Position numbers and translations under genes: made by a program. From the NCBI GenBank assembly GCA_024508675.1, contig JANINQ010000005.1, positions 310,001 to 374,000 on the forward strand: DNA of 64,000 nucleotides, read 5' to 3'. Below the pieces are notes generated by a model. That model was given only the letters and a program-made list of their open reading frames with translations, made no database searches and was not told where the DNA came from. The DNA comes from Afipia sp. GTDB taxonomy: Bacteria > Pseudomonadota > Alphaproteobacteria > Rhizobiales > Xanthobacteraceae. This document shows, in pieces, positions 25,357-35,510 of this stretch (positions within the stretch are counted from its first letter, which is position 1; each line of letters opens with the position of its first letter).

Positions 25357-27345
25357 ATGATCCGCGTTATTCGCCTGTCGCTCAGGGCCAGACTTCTGGT
25401 CGTCGTTCTCTCGGCTGCAACGCTCGGCGTGGCAAGCGCGCACGCACAGACGCAGATCGTCCCGCCTTCCGCCGCGCCTGCCGTGCAGCTTGCGACGGAC
25501 ATGCAGATTTCGTGGGAAGTCCGCAACCGCTTCCGTCTGTTTCGCGAGGAGCGCGATTTCGCCCTTCAGGTGAATACCCTCAACGGACGCAGCATTCTCG
25601 CCGCCGAGCAGGCGCTCGCTGCCCAGAGCGATGGACGCGGCTGGGCGCGCAATACGCTGACTCGCCTGTGCATCGACCAGTCCGGACGAGTCAGCGAACC
25701 GTGCACGCGCGACGGCGTGAAGGAAAGCTATCTCACTCCGCTCGATCATCCGATCACCGTGCGCCTCACCGGCGCGGTGCCGGTCGGCGCGACCTGCGCA
25801 TGGACCTTTGAGGACGGCGATCCGCCGCGGCAATCGACCCTCGATTGCGCCGAGGCGATCAACCTGCGCGTCCGCTACGGCCGCCCCACGCCGGTCACCG
25901 TCGATGTCTCCAGTGGATCGGACGCGCCACAGCGCGTGACGACGCAGATCGCAGTGCGCGATGTTTTCATCGCGGGCCTCGGCGATTCCATTGCATCGGG
26001 CGAAGGCAACCCGGACAAACCCGTCACCCTCTCCGACGACGGCTTCTGTTTCCGCTCCTATCTCGGCGGCCCCGCCGGCATGTATTTCCGCCCCGGCCGC
26101 GCCGGCTTCAAGGGCGCTCGCGCCTGCGACACCTCGGACGGATCGAGCCTGCAGAACTGGCAACGCGCCGGCGCACAGTGGTTCAACCCTGCGTGCCACC
26201 GCTCGCTCTACAGCTACCAGACCCGCATGGCGATCGCGCTGGCGGTACAGAACCCGCAGATCGCTGTGACCTATCTGCCGCTGGCCTGCACCGGCGCGAC
26301 CATCACGGAGGGCATGTTCGGCTCGCAGCGCGCCCGTGAATGCGTCGTCGGCAAGAGCAGCCTGACCTGCCAGGGCACGGTGAACGCGCAGATCGCGGAA
26401 TTGCGCGAGGCGCTGGCGGCGGCGGCAAAGCGGCAACCCGAACGGCAGCTCGACCTCATTCTCCTGTCGATCGGCGCGAACGATGTCGATTTCTCGGGTC
26501 TCGTCGCCGACGTAATTGTTGAGCGGCAAACCGAGCGTGCGCTGTCGCGGCGAACCGGCGTGCTCACCTCCGTCGACGAGGCGCGCGGCGTCCTGCAAAC
26601 CAGCCTGCCGCGCGACTTCAGCAAGCTGCGTCAGGCGCTGAGGCCATTCGTCGGCGGCGATCTCGCGCGCGTGGTCTATGTGTCCTACGCGAACCCCTCA
26701 CTGGTGAACGGTGCACCGTGCCCCGGCGGACGCGGCGGCTTCGACATTCATCCAGCCTTCAACGCCGATCCGCAGCGGCTCGCCGATGTGACCAATTTCG
26801 TGCAGAGCGAATTCCTGCCGCAGATCAAGCGGCTCGCCCAGTGCAGCGGCGGCGTGCTGTGCAACGATCAGGCCCGCGACCGCATGACCTTTGTGGATCA
26901 GCATCAGGCCGCGTTCTCCAACCACGGCTTCTGCGCGCGCGCGGAAACCGATCCGCCGTTCGACCGCGAATGTTTTTCGCCCACCGGCGAAAGCTTTATT
27001 GCCGACATCGTCAACGGCGCGAACAATCCGCTGGCCTGCGGCGCAGGCGCCAGCGACTTCCGCGCCTATTCGCCGCGCGCACGCTGGATTCGCGATGCCA
27101 ACGACAGCTACTTCGCCGCGATGACCTATCCGCAGGCACAGAAGGCGCCGACCACTCAGCCCGGCGACATTCACGACGCGACATGGGGCGTGCTGTCGGC
27201 GGTCTATGGCGGCGCGATTCATCCGACCGCCGAGGGTCACGCCGCGATGGCGGACGCGGCGCTTCCCGCCGCGATGAGCGTGCTGGGGCTTGGATTGTCG
27301 GAAGCGCCGGTGACGGGCGAGCCCATCGCGCCGGTCAGGCAATAA
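25357..27345 (+). CDS. Exported SGNH/GDSL-type hydrolase
   Basis: A secreted esterase-like enzyme of 662 residues. A signal peptide (RLLVVVLSAATLGVASAHA) is followed by about 170 residues of unassigned beta-rich domain and then an SGNH hydrolase domain: block I GDSIASGEG (Ser211), block III IGAND (Gly373, Asn375) and block V AIHPTAEGH (His622). Several cysteines in the domain fit an extracytoplasmic location. A start at 25291 with a G-rich leader would only lengthen the n-region of the signal; 25357 is preferred but unsure. The substrate is unknown; lipase-like or polysaccharide-esterase roles are both possible. Confidence 0.82.
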   Translation: MIRVIRLSLRARLLVVVLSAATLGVASAHAQTQIVPPSAAPAVQLATDMQISWEVRNRFRLFREERDFALQVNTLNGRSILAAEQALAAQSDGRGWARNTLTRLCIDQSGRVSEPCTRDGVKESYLTPLDHPITVRLTGAVPVGATCAWTFEDGDPPRQSTLDCAEAINLRVRYGRPTPVTVDVSSGSDAPQRVTTQIAVRDVFIAGLGDSIASGEGNPDKPVTLSDDGFCFRSYLGGPAGMYFRPGRAGFKGARACDTSDGSSLQNWQRAGAQWFNPACHRSLYSYQTRMAIALAVQNPQIAVTYLPLACTGATITEGMFGSQRARECVVGKSSLTCQGTVNAQIAELREALAAAAKRQPERQLDLILLSIGANDVDFSGLVADVIVERQTERALSRRTGVLTSVDEARGVLQTSLPRDFSKLRQALRPFVGGDLARVVYVSYANPSLVNGAPCPGGRGGFDIHPAFNADPQRLADVTNFVQSEFLPQIKRLAQCSGGVLCNDQARDRMTFVDQHQAAFSNHGFCARAETDPPFDRECFSPTGESFIADIVNGANNPLACGAGASDFRAYSPRARWIRDANDSYFAAMTYPQAQKAPTTQPGDIHDATWGVLSAVYGGAIHPTAEGHAAMADAALPAAMSVLGLGLSEAPVTGEPIAPVRQ

Positions 27346-27367
27346 CAAATCCGTCAGCAATAACCAT

Positions 27368-27467
27368 CATTCCGGGGCGCGCGTCTTCGCGCGAACCCGG
27401 AATCCAGAGTCACAGTGGAGAGAATGGATTCCGGGCCTGCGCCAAGAGGCGCATCCCGGAATGACGG
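27368..27467. repeat. Palindromic repeat of rhizobial type (CATTCCGGG family)
   Basis: About 100 bases made of two adjacent hairpins. The outer arms are CATTCCGGG/CCCGGAATG and the inner arms CCCGGAATCCA/TGGATTCCGGG. It lies between the convergent SGNH hydrolase and ferredoxin reductase genes, where such dispersed extragenic palindromes commonly sit in Bradyrhizobium relatives. It may also act as a transcript end. Confidence 0.7.
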
Positions 27468-27486
27468 CCGATATAGCGATACCGCG

Positions 27487-28668
<1,182 letters not shown>

Positions 28669-28699
28669 CTATGCAGGTCTCAAACCGGAGATCGCCGAC

Positions 28700-29161
28700 G
28701 TGAATGCACCGACCCGCCAGAAACGCCAGTTCAGGCTTGCAGACTACCCCTTCCGCCTGAGCGACAACGTCCGCTACGGCGACCTCGACCCCAACAAGCA
28801 TGTCAACAACGGCGTGTATTCGACCTATTTCGAGACCGCGCGCGTCACCCTGCTGCGCAGCGGCGACCGCGGCCTGATGCCGAAGGGCCTGAGCTGGATG
28901 CTGGTGCATCTGGCCATCGACTTCCGCGCCGAAATGCACTGGCCCGGCAGCTTCGAACTGGGCATCGGGGTATCGAAGCTCGGCCGCACCTCGGCGACAT
29001 TCGAGCAGGTGGTATTCGCAGGCGACGTTTGCACCGCATCGGCTGAAGCCGTCACCGTTCTGGTCGACGCCAAGACGCGCAAGCCGACGTCGCTGACACC
29101 CGAAATCATCGAACGGTTTCAGCCGTGGATGCTCCAGCCTCCGGCCGTCTCCATTCCGTGA
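28700..29161 (+). CDS. Acyl-CoA thioesterase, 4HBT hotdog family
   Basis: A 153-residue hotdog-fold protein. The active-site segment is VRYGDLDPNKHVNNGVY (Asp28 or Asp30), followed by YFETAR, the standard 4-hydroxybenzoyl-CoA-thioesterase pattern, and a helical C-terminus. It should cleave acyl-CoA thioesters in the cytoplasm; the acyl group is unknown. The start is a GTG at 28700 with a GGAG about 11 bases upstream. It stands alone before two AraC-type regulators. Confidence 0.85.
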   Translation: MNAPTRQKRQFRLADYPFRLSDNVRYGDLDPNKHVNNGVYSTYFETARVTLLRSGDRGLMPKGLSWMLVHLAIDFRAEMHWPGSFELGIGVSKLGRTSATFEQVVFAGDVCTASAEAVTVLVDAKTRKPTSLTPEIIERFQPWMLQPPAVSIP

Positions 29162-29201
29162 TTGGTGTTGCCGCGGCTTCCGTCTGGCTCTAAAGCTCCA
29201 G

Positions 29202-30206
29202 ATGGAATTCCAAGGCGAACGGACGCCATCCGTCATGCTCACCTTTTCGACCGACGACATGCGCCCGCACGAGCGGTTCGATTACTGGTGCGAAGTGCGC
29301 GCCCGCAACCTGTTTGGCGTGACGATCTCGCTGCAGCAGGACGCGCGGCAGCACTTTCAGGGACGGTTCACCGCGCTCCCGGTCGGCAGCGCAACGCTGA
29401 GTCAAATGCAGGCGTCGCCCTACAGCGTGACACGCAGCGCCAGCGACATCTCCCGCGCATCGAGCGACAGCCTCTGCATCTATCAGCAGACCGGCGGCGC
29501 AAGCTGGTTCAGCAGCCGCAACGGCGGCGAATTCGTGGTACAGACCGGTGACATCGCCATCAGCCACACGGACATGCCGTATCTGACGCGTCCCCTCACC
29601 GCCGATGGCTTCGACCTGCGCATTCTGAAGATCCCGCTGACCGGCCGGGACATGCACGCAAGCAGCGGCGCGCTTCACCTTGCGCCGTCGCCGCTGCACA
29701 ACGATCCCCGCCTTGCGAAAGTAATCTCCGCAGCCGTCGCGGCGCTCGCCGCAGAGGCCACGAAGAATCCCGAAGCGGACTGCGACCTGGCGGTCACACA
29801 TCTTGCGCAACTGGCGCTGCTGGCGCGCGGCAGCGTTCCGGCGGGCTCGCCGGACAGCCGCGCCGCGCTACGATTCGGATTCCTGCAAGCCGCGCGCGAA
29901 ATTCTGACGCGCGAACTGCACAAGCCCGGTCTGTCTCCGGCTATCGTCGCCGCCACGCTCGGAATTTCGGTGCGGCAGTTGCACGTTCTGTTCGAGCCGA
30001 CAGGCATGAGTTTTTCACGAACGCTGAATGCGATGCGGCTTGCGGAAGCCTGCCGGCTACTGCAATCGGCGCAGGCAATGCCGGTCACCGGCATCGCCCA
30101 TGCCTGCGGCTTCGACAGCCTGGCCACATTCTACCGCGCGTTTCGAACGGCCCATGGCGTCACACCCGGCGATGTCAGGACAGCCAGACTTCCTCCAGCG
30201 TCGTGA
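29202..30206 (+). CDS. AraC-family transcriptional regulator (tandem copy 1)
   Basis: A 334-residue regulator. The N-terminal half fits the AraC-binding-like domain seen in NphR/FeaR-type regulators (STDDMRPHERFDYWCEVRARNLFGV). The C-terminal half has two helix-turn-helix units, the first around LSPAIVAATLGISVRQLHVLFE and the second ending GIAHACGFDSLATFYRAFRT, as expected of the family. The ATG at 29202 is used; one at 29235 (MLTFSTDD) would align better with copy 2. No cognate target is evident. Confidence 0.87.
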   Translation: MEFQGERTPSVMLTFSTDDMRPHERFDYWCEVRARNLFGVTISLQQDARQHFQGRFTALPVGSATLSQMQASPYSVTRSASDISRASSDSLCIYQQTGGASWFSSRNGGEFVVQTGDIAISHTDMPYLTRPLTADGFDLRILKIPLTGRDMHASSGALHLAPSPLHNDPRLAKVISAAVAALAAEATKNPEADCDLAVTHLAQLALLARGSVPAGSPDSRAALRFGFLQAAREILTRELHKPGLSPAIVAATLGISVRQLHVLFEPTGMSFSRTLNAMRLAEACRLLQSAQAMPVTGIAHACGFDSLATFYRAFRTAHGVTPGDVRTARLPPAS

Positions 30207-30268
30207 CTGGACAACCCGTCCCCGCCCCATCATTCTGAAGCCATTCCGGCCTTCATCACGCGGCACGC

Positions 30269-31225
30269 ATGATCAGCTTTTCCACCGACGACCTGCGTCC
30301 GCAAGACCGCTTCGATCACTGGTGCGAGGTGCGGGGCAAGAACCTGTTCGGTGTCACCATCGAACTGGAGCGCGAGCGCCGCGCCCTTTTCCAGGGACGC
30401 TTTTCCGCGATCCCGGTCGGAAATGCAGTCCTCGCCGAAATGACCGCGTCATCATATCGCGTCGGCCGCACCAAGGCGGACATCGCGCGCGTGTCCAGCA
30501 ACAGCCTCAGCATCGGGTATCAGATCCGCGGACCGGGCCACATGGATATCGGACGTGGCCGGGTTCACCGCGTCCGCGAGGGCGACTTTACAGTCAGCCA
30601 TTCCGATCAGCCGTTCATGGGGACACCGGAACGCAGCGACGGTTTTCATTTCCGAACGCTGAAGATACCGCTCACGGACAATATCCTGCTCGGCGCACGG
30701 GCGCACGATCTCGCTCCCGGCCCGCTTCCCGGCAACACCAGACTGACACGTCTGATCGCTGCGATGTTCGTTGCACTGGCGGATCGGCAGGACCCCACGC
30801 CCTCGCCTGAGGAAGATGTCGGGCATATCGCGCGGCTGGCGCTGCTGGCACGCCATCGCCTCTCGCCGGGATTTCCGGAAAGCCGCGCCGCGCTGCGCGC
30901 AGGCTATCTCCATGCGGCCCGCGCCATCATAAAACGCGACCTGCATCGTCCCGATCTGACGCCCGCGCTGGTCGCCGCCGAACTCGCCATCTCGCTGCGT
31001 CAGGTCCATGTGCTGTTCGAGCCGACGGGCTTCTCGTTTGCGCGCACGTTGACGGCAATGCGCCTGAAGGAAGCACGGCGCCGGCTCGCGGCCTTGCCTG
31101 CGCACTCGGTCGCCGACATCGCCTATGCCTGCGGCTTCGACAGCATCGCGACCTTCTACCGGGTGTTTCGTTCGACGTTCGGCATGACGCCCGGCGATGT
31201 GCGGATGGCCTCGCTCAACGCGTGA
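30269..31225 (+). CDS. AraC-family transcriptional regulator (tandem copy 2)
   Basis: A 318-residue paralogue of the preceding gene, 62 bases downstream. It starts MISFSTDDLRPQDRFDHWCEVRGKNLFGV in two matching stretches and ends IAYACGFDSIATFYRVFRSTFGMTPGDVR. The DNA-binding parts are more alike than the effector parts (TASSYRVGRTKADIARVSSNSL against the corresponding copy 1 segment), which fits duplication followed by a change of ligand. The ATG at 30269 has no strong ribosome-binding site. Confidence 0.87.
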   Translation: MISFSTDDLRPQDRFDHWCEVRGKNLFGVTIELERERRALFQGRFSAIPVGNAVLAEMTASSYRVGRTKADIARVSSNSLSIGYQIRGPGHMDIGRGRVHRVREGDFTVSHSDQPFMGTPERSDGFHFRTLKIPLTDNILLGARAHDLAPGPLPGNTRLTRLIAAMFVALADRQDPTPSPEEDVGHIARLALLARHRLSPGFPESRAALRAGYLHAARAIIKRDLHRPDLTPALVAAELAISLRQVHVLFEPTGFSFARTLTAMRLKEARRRLAALPAHSVADIAYACGFDSIATFYRVFRSTFGMTPGDVRMASLNA

Positions 31226-31594
31226 AATGTGCGGCATTCGCGCCCGCAGGTTGCGCAGATAAAAAACAGACCCTGCGCGCAATGAGAAGACGATATTCCG
31301 CGGATATGAGACATCACGCATGAAAGCTGCGCCCGCTTTATGCCGGGCTCTGCAACAGTTTTCATGACGAAAGAATGCTCGCTTAACTTTTTCAGCGATA
31401 CTTTCATCACCTAAAAATTTCCCTCTTGTCCCGTTGTGACCCGACAGCCACTGATCTGAAAAGATTCGGCTTTCCCCGCCTCATTCAAGGCACTCTGCGC
31501 GCAATGAGACGACGGCTCGCCGCCGATCTGCCACAGGTCCGCGAAGGGATTTCTGTCGCCCGGTTGGCGACAGAGCTTGGGCGACAGGTGGGGA
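31226..31594. other. Intergenic region upstream of the autotransporter
   Basis: No gene is supported in these 369 bases. They contain a direct repeat of about 20 bases at 31273-31292 and 31495-31514. The autotransporter promoter should be here; no clear -35/-10 pair was picked. Confidence 0.5.
31273..31514 (+). repeat. Pair of 20-base direct repeats upstream of the autotransporter
   Basis: CTGCGCGCAATGAGAAGACG at 31273-31292 recurs at 31495-31514 with a single base change (A to C in the sixteenth base). The copies are 222 bases apart and both lie outside genes. Confidence 0.6.
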
Positions 31595-34285
31595 ATGGCA
31601 AGCGTTGGACGAGTTGCGGCGATCAAACGAGCCGCGTTCGCGCTGTTGGCGGGTGGCCTTATGGCCGTATCGGCGGTCTCGAACGCATGGGCATCGGCAG
31701 GCTGCGACGCGGTCAATGCCGGTGAACTCGACCTCTCTGCCTCCACCTCAACACCGATGGCTTCGCGAACGATTACAGGCAAGCGTTTCGCACCCGGCGA
31801 TGTGCTGACCACCACATCCCGCACCAATGACGGCACGTTGGGCCTCGTCTATCTGGTGTTTGCAGACGGCAGCCAGGGGAGCGCGCAAAGAAGCAACCCG
31901 GCGAACTTCTCCACCTTCACGCTCACTGCAGCGGGCAACGAGTCCACCATTGTCGCCTACATCTACAACAATGGCTCCGGCGGCGCTTCGAACTGGATCA
32001 CCGTCACGTGCACGCCGGGACCGGCCAACGCCAGCCTGACGGAAATCCAGAGCAGCGGAAGTCCGAGCATCGCCGGGCAATCGGTGACATTCACCGCCAA
32101 TATGACCGGCACCGCGTCCAACGGCACTCCGAACGGCACCGTGACCTTTGACTTTGGCGACGGAACAGCAGCGACGCCCGTCACACTCAGCGGCGGCACG
32201 GCATCCATCAGCCACACCTATGCGACAGCGGGCAGCAAGAGCGTGACCGCGAATTACGGCGGCGACGGCAGCAACTATGTCGCAAGCTCCGCCAGCATGA
32301 CGCAAACCGTCAACAAGGCCACGAGTTCGCCGGGTCTCAGCATCACCCCATCACCGGCCGTTGTCGGCCAGTCATCGACATTCTCGGTAACGGTGACGGG
32401 CGCGTCGGGAGTGCCAACCCCGACCGGCACTGCGACGATCAATTTCGGCGACGGCTCTTCCAACGCTGTCCTGACGCTGAGCAGCGGCACGGCCAGCACG
32501 ACGCATACCTATACGGTCGCGAACAACTTCACCGCCACCCTGACCTATAGCGGCGACACCAACTACACCAACGCAGCTCCCACCTTTCCGGTCACGGTCA
32601 GTCAGGGAACTTCGGGCACCACACTGGGCTCCAGCGCAAACCCAAGTCCGTTCGGACAATCGGTGACTTTCACCGCGACGGTCACCGGCACGAATCCCAC
32701 CGGGACGGTGCAGTTCTTTGACAGCGCAACGCTGATTGGTTCCGGAATCATATCGGCAGGAAGCGCCACCTTCTCGACATCGGCCCTGTCCGCGGGGCCA
32801 CATTCCATCACCGCCGTCTATGGTGGCGACGCCAACAACAACGGTTCGACATCCTCCGCCCTGTCCCAGACCATCAGCCTGTCCACCACCACGACAACGC
32901 TGGCGTCGTCGCAAAATCCGAGCGACGTGGGCAAGCCGGTGACATTTACCGCGACCATTACAAGCGGTGCTGGCGCGCCGACCACCGGCACCGTCACCTT
33001 CATGGACGGCGCAACGACGCTCGGCAGCACCACCGTGGCTGCAGGCGTCGCCACATTCACCACCACATCGCTCGCGCTGGGCAGTCACACCATCACCGCG
33101 ACCTACGGCGGCAGTCCTGGCTTTACGAGCGGCACGTCTTCGCCGCTGGTGCAGTCGGTCAACATTCCTGCGGACAGTCTGAAGCTGCGCGCGCTTCAGG
33201 CGATGGCGACGCCGGTGGTCAGTCAGTTCTCCGGACAGGCGATCTCGGGTGCCATCGACAACGCGATCTCGGAAGGCTTTAGCGACGGCGGCGGCTCACT
33301 CGTCGCGCCGAACAATTCAGGCATCCGCTTCAATTTTTCCGCCGATAGCAATGACGATCCGAAAGCTTCCGCAAAGGTCAGTTCCGCGGCACCGTTCGGC
33401 ATGGCCGCTGATAAATCCCGGGTGAACGATGCCTTTGGTGCCCTCGCCTATGCCGGCCCTACCAAAGCGCCGCCGCGCTTCACCGAACAGAAGGAATGGC
33501 TCGGCTGGGCCGAAGTGCGCGGCACGACGCTCGACCGCTCAGGCAACGGCATCGGGACGTCGACGCTCTACGGCAACCAGATCAACGTGGTTGCCGGTCT
33601 CACGCGCAAGCTCGCGCCAAACTTCCTGATCGGCGCATTCGGCGGTTACGAGACCTTCGATTATCGTTCGGATCAATTGCAGGGGCGACTGAAGGGCGAT
33701 GGCTGGACAACGGGCGGCTATCTCGGCTGGAAGATCACGCAAAAAATCCGCTTCGATGCAGCGGTCGGCTATTCCGGCATCGGTTATGACGGAACCGCAG
33801 GCACTGCCGCCGGTTCATTCAACGGCAACCGCTGGCTGGTGTCCGGCGGATTGACAGGCACCTATGAAAGCCATGGTTTTCAGATCGAGCCATCCGCGCG
33901 CATCTATGCGCTGTGGGAGCATGAGAACGCCTACACCGATACGCTCGGCACGCAGCAAGCCGCGCGCGACTTCTCCACCGGCCGCGCCAGCGCGGGGTTG
34001 AAGCTCGCCTATCCGATGATGTGGTCATCGATCGCGCTCGCCCCGTATGTCGGAATATACGGCGACTATTACTTCAACGGCGATACAGTGTCTGTTCCGG
34101 CAGCAAGCCTCGCAACCGTCTCAGCCGTTATGCTCGATGGCTGGTCGGCGCGCGCGGCGGGCGGGGTGAACGCGAAGCTCAGCAACGGTGCGCAGATTTC
34201 TGTCGGAGCAGAGCGCGGCGGACTCGGCAGCAGCAGTGGCGTAGCCCTCTGGACCTATCGCGCCCGCGCATCAGTTCCGTTCTGA
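31595..34285 (+). CDS. Autotransporter with Ig-like repeat passenger
   Basis: An 896-residue surface protein. An N-terminal signal (RAAFALLAGGLMAVSAVSNAWA) is followed by about 100 residues with a Cys pair, then four Ig-like/PKD-like modules (about residues 140-530). The first two carry FGDG motifs and the last two the TTTLASSQNPS...GTVTFMDG pattern of bacterial Ig-like group 3. A linker leads to a beta-barrel of about 270 residues (from WLGWAEVRG to the terminal RARASVPF), ending in Phe as autotransporter barrels do. The ATG at 31595 follows AGGTGGGG; an upstream TTG is less likely. Probably an adhesin; the ligand is unknown. Confidence 0.87.
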   Translation: MASVGRVAAIKRAAFALLAGGLMAVSAVSNAWASAGCDAVNAGELDLSASTSTPMASRTITGKRFAPGDVLTTTSRTNDGTLGLVYLVFADGSQGSAQRSNPANFSTFTLTAAGNESTIVAYIYNNGSGGASNWITVTCTPGPANASLTEIQSSGSPSIAGQSVTFTANMTGTASNGTPNGTVTFDFGDGTAATPVTLSGGTASISHTYATAGSKSVTANYGGDGSNYVASSASMTQTVNKATSSPGLSITPSPAVVGQSSTFSVTVTGASGVPTPTGTATINFGDGSSNAVLTLSSGTASTTHTYTVANNFTATLTYSGDTNYTNAAPTFPVTVSQGTSGTTLGSSANPSPFGQSVTFTATVTGTNPTGTVQFFDSATLIGSGIISAGSATFSTSALSAGPHSITAVYGGDANNNGSTSSALSQTISLSTTTTTLASSQNPSDVGKPVTFTATITSGAGAPTTGTVTFMDGATTLGSTTVAAGVATFTTTSLALGSHTITATYGGSPGFTSGTSSPLVQSVNIPADSLKLRALQAMATPVVSQFSGQAISGAIDNAISEGFSDGGGSLVAPNNSGIRFNFSADSNDDPKASAKVSSAAPFGMAADKSRVNDAFGALAYAGPTKAPPRFTEQKEWLGWAEVRGTTLDRSGNGIGTSTLYGNQINVVAGLTRKLAPNFLIGAFGGYETFDYRSDQLQGRLKGDGWTTGGYLGWKITQKIRFDAAVGYSGIGYDGTAGTAAGSFNGNRWLVSGGLTGTYESHGFQIEPSARIYALWEHENAYTDTLGTQQAARDFSTGRASAGLKLAYPMMWSSIALAPYVGIYGDYYFNGDTVSVPAASLATVSAVMLDGWSARAAGGVNAKLSNGAQISVGAERGGLGSSSGVALWTYRARASVPF

Positions 34286-34295
34286 GTGCGCGGCC

Positions 34296-34568
34296 GTGAA
34301 CGACTTGCCCTCATCGCTGGCCATTGCGCTCCGGCTCACCGCTGCGATCTGGATCTTCGGTCTCGTTGCGCTGCTGATGGGCGCGGACGGACGCATCGTC
34401 GCCGCGGCGTTCGCCGTCGGGACGGTGACGGCACTGATCGAATGGAGCATTGCCGGAAGACAGATGGCGCGGACCGATGAAGATTCAGCCGCGCCGGACG
34501 ACGACGACTTTACGCCTGACGCTCGGGCGTCGACACCACAAGTCCGTCGAGTTCGGCGGTCACCTTGA
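34296..34568 (+). CDS. Small two-helix membrane protein, antisense overlap with ferredoxin gene
   Basis: A 90-residue ORF starting at a GTG, with two hydrophobic segments ([20 protein letters not shown] and [20 protein letters not shown]) and a charged tail ([12 protein letters not shown]). No family was recognised. The last 59 bases overlap the 3' end of the ferredoxin gene on the other strand. It begins 10 bases after the autotransporter stop, so it may be co-transcribed. The helical pattern supports coding, but the C-terminal part in the overlap may simply reflect the ferredoxin codons. Confidence 0.5.
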   Translation: MNDLPSSLAIALRLTAAIWIFGLVALLMGADGRIVAAAFAVGTVTALIEWSIAGRQMARTDEDSAAPDDDDFTPDARASTPQVRRVRRSP

Positions 34569-34830
34569 TCTGGCACGACAGACGCGAATTCGGACGTACG
34601 TCGTAACCGAAGTCGAGCATGTCCTCTTCCATCGGCGTCGGCGAGCCAACCTTCTCGCGCCAGGCTTCATCAACATAGACATGGCAGGTCGCGCAGGCGC
34701 AGGCGCCGCCGCATTCGGCTTCGATTCCGGGAATCGCGTTGCGGATCGCCGCTTCCATGACGGTCGCGCCGGCCTCCACGTCCACGGAACGGGTGGTGCC
34801 TGCGTGATCGGTGAAGTTGATTTTGACCAT
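34510..34830 (-). CDS. 2Fe-2S ferredoxin, adrenodoxin type
   Basis: A 106-residue plant/vertebrate-type ferredoxin. The cluster ligands fit Cys40-x5-Cys46-x2-Cys49 and Cys86, with an additional Cys44 inside the loop. [16 protein letters not shown]-like and RLSCQIKV regions are typical of adrenodoxin-type proteins that feed P450 or Fe-S biogenesis. It is the likely electron partner of the TrxR-type FNR at 27487-28515, as in R. palustris, but this is inference. No partner oxygenase is visible in the window. Translation starts at the ATG at 34830. Confidence 0.93.
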   Translation of the reverse strand: MVKINFTDHAGTTRSVDVEAGATVMEAAIRNAIPGIEAECGGACACATCHVYVDEAWREKVGSPTPMEEDMLDFGYDVRPNSRLSCQIKVTAELDGLVVSTPERQA

Positions 34831-34934
34831 GATTGTCGAGCTGCCCGGATAATTCAGATTGAGCAGTCGTATAACGGGTCAATCCGGGGGACGCCAGCGC
34901 CGCAGCAGACAAAAGCGGCGCAGGACAGCGCGGA

Positions 34935-35312
34935 TCAGGACCGCTTCAGCATCCGACCGATGGCTTCCTGGGCTTCCGTGACCGCCTGCTGAAGCAGCGC
35001 GATCGCCTCTCCGAGGTCGCCGTTGTTTTTCATCGCCGCCTCGACGCCGAGGGCCGCTTCCGCGACCCGGAAAGCACCGATAGCCCGTGCAGAGCCCTTG
35101 AGCGTGTGCGCCAGCGCGGCTGCATCGGGCGGACTGGTCTTGAGGCGGGTGACAATCTCCCCGCTCTGGGCGGAGAAAAGCGCGAGCACTTCAGCCTCGA
35201 GCGCTGCTTCGCCGAGCGTCATGCGCCCCAGATGCTGAATGTCGATGGCGGAATCTTCCGGAACCAGCGGTGGCGACGGCATCCAGTTCAACCGCTCCAG
35301 GTTAAGTGACAT
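34935..35312 (-). CDS. Orphan Hpt-domain histidine phosphotransfer protein
   Basis: A 125-residue protein that is essentially a single Hpt domain. The phosphorylation motif is LAHTLKGSARAIGA, with His69 the expected phospho-acceptor. No kinase or receiver domain gene is next to it. It is divergent from the giant polar-growth-like gene, with 396 bases between them. A TTAACCAT half-site lies 65 bases before its ATG (35378-35385). A role in a phosphorelay that feeds cell-cycle or polarity control is plausible but inferred. Confidence 0.88.
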   Translation of the reverse strand: MSLNLERLNWMPSPPLVPEDSAIDIQHLGRMTLGEAALEAEVLALFSAQSGEIVTRLKTSPPDAAALAHTLKGSARAIGAFRVAEAALGVEAAMKNNGDLGEAIALLQQAVTEAQEAIGRMLKRS

Positions 35313-35377
35313 GGCCCATCCGGGGTGACTGCAAACGCCGGATCAACCGGCTTGGAATACCGCAGGCAATCACATGA

Positions 35378-35385
35378 ATGGTTAA
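35378..35385 (-). promoter_or_regulatory. TTAACCAT CtrA half-site upstream of the Hpt gene
   Basis: Read toward the Hpt gene the sequence is TTAACCAT, the right half of the CtrA box. It ends 65 bases before the ATG, the same distance as for fliX and flbT-2. The left half (GATA instead of TTAA) is not conserved, so binding would be weaker. Confidence 0.4.
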
Positions 35386-35510
35386 CGAAACGTATCAGCT
35401 ATTTGCCACCATTTAGCCATGTTTTTGCCGTGCCGCCGCCTAGAAATACCAAAGTGCTTTTGAAAACTGTTGATTTCTGAAAGCGTTAACCCTCGCCGCG
35501 TTAACGATGA

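Noticed and set aside
25303-26598. 431-codon minus-strand ORF opposite the SGNH hydrolase
   Set aside because: The product is Arg/Gly/Ala-rich and without motifs, while the plus strand carries all SGNH blocks.
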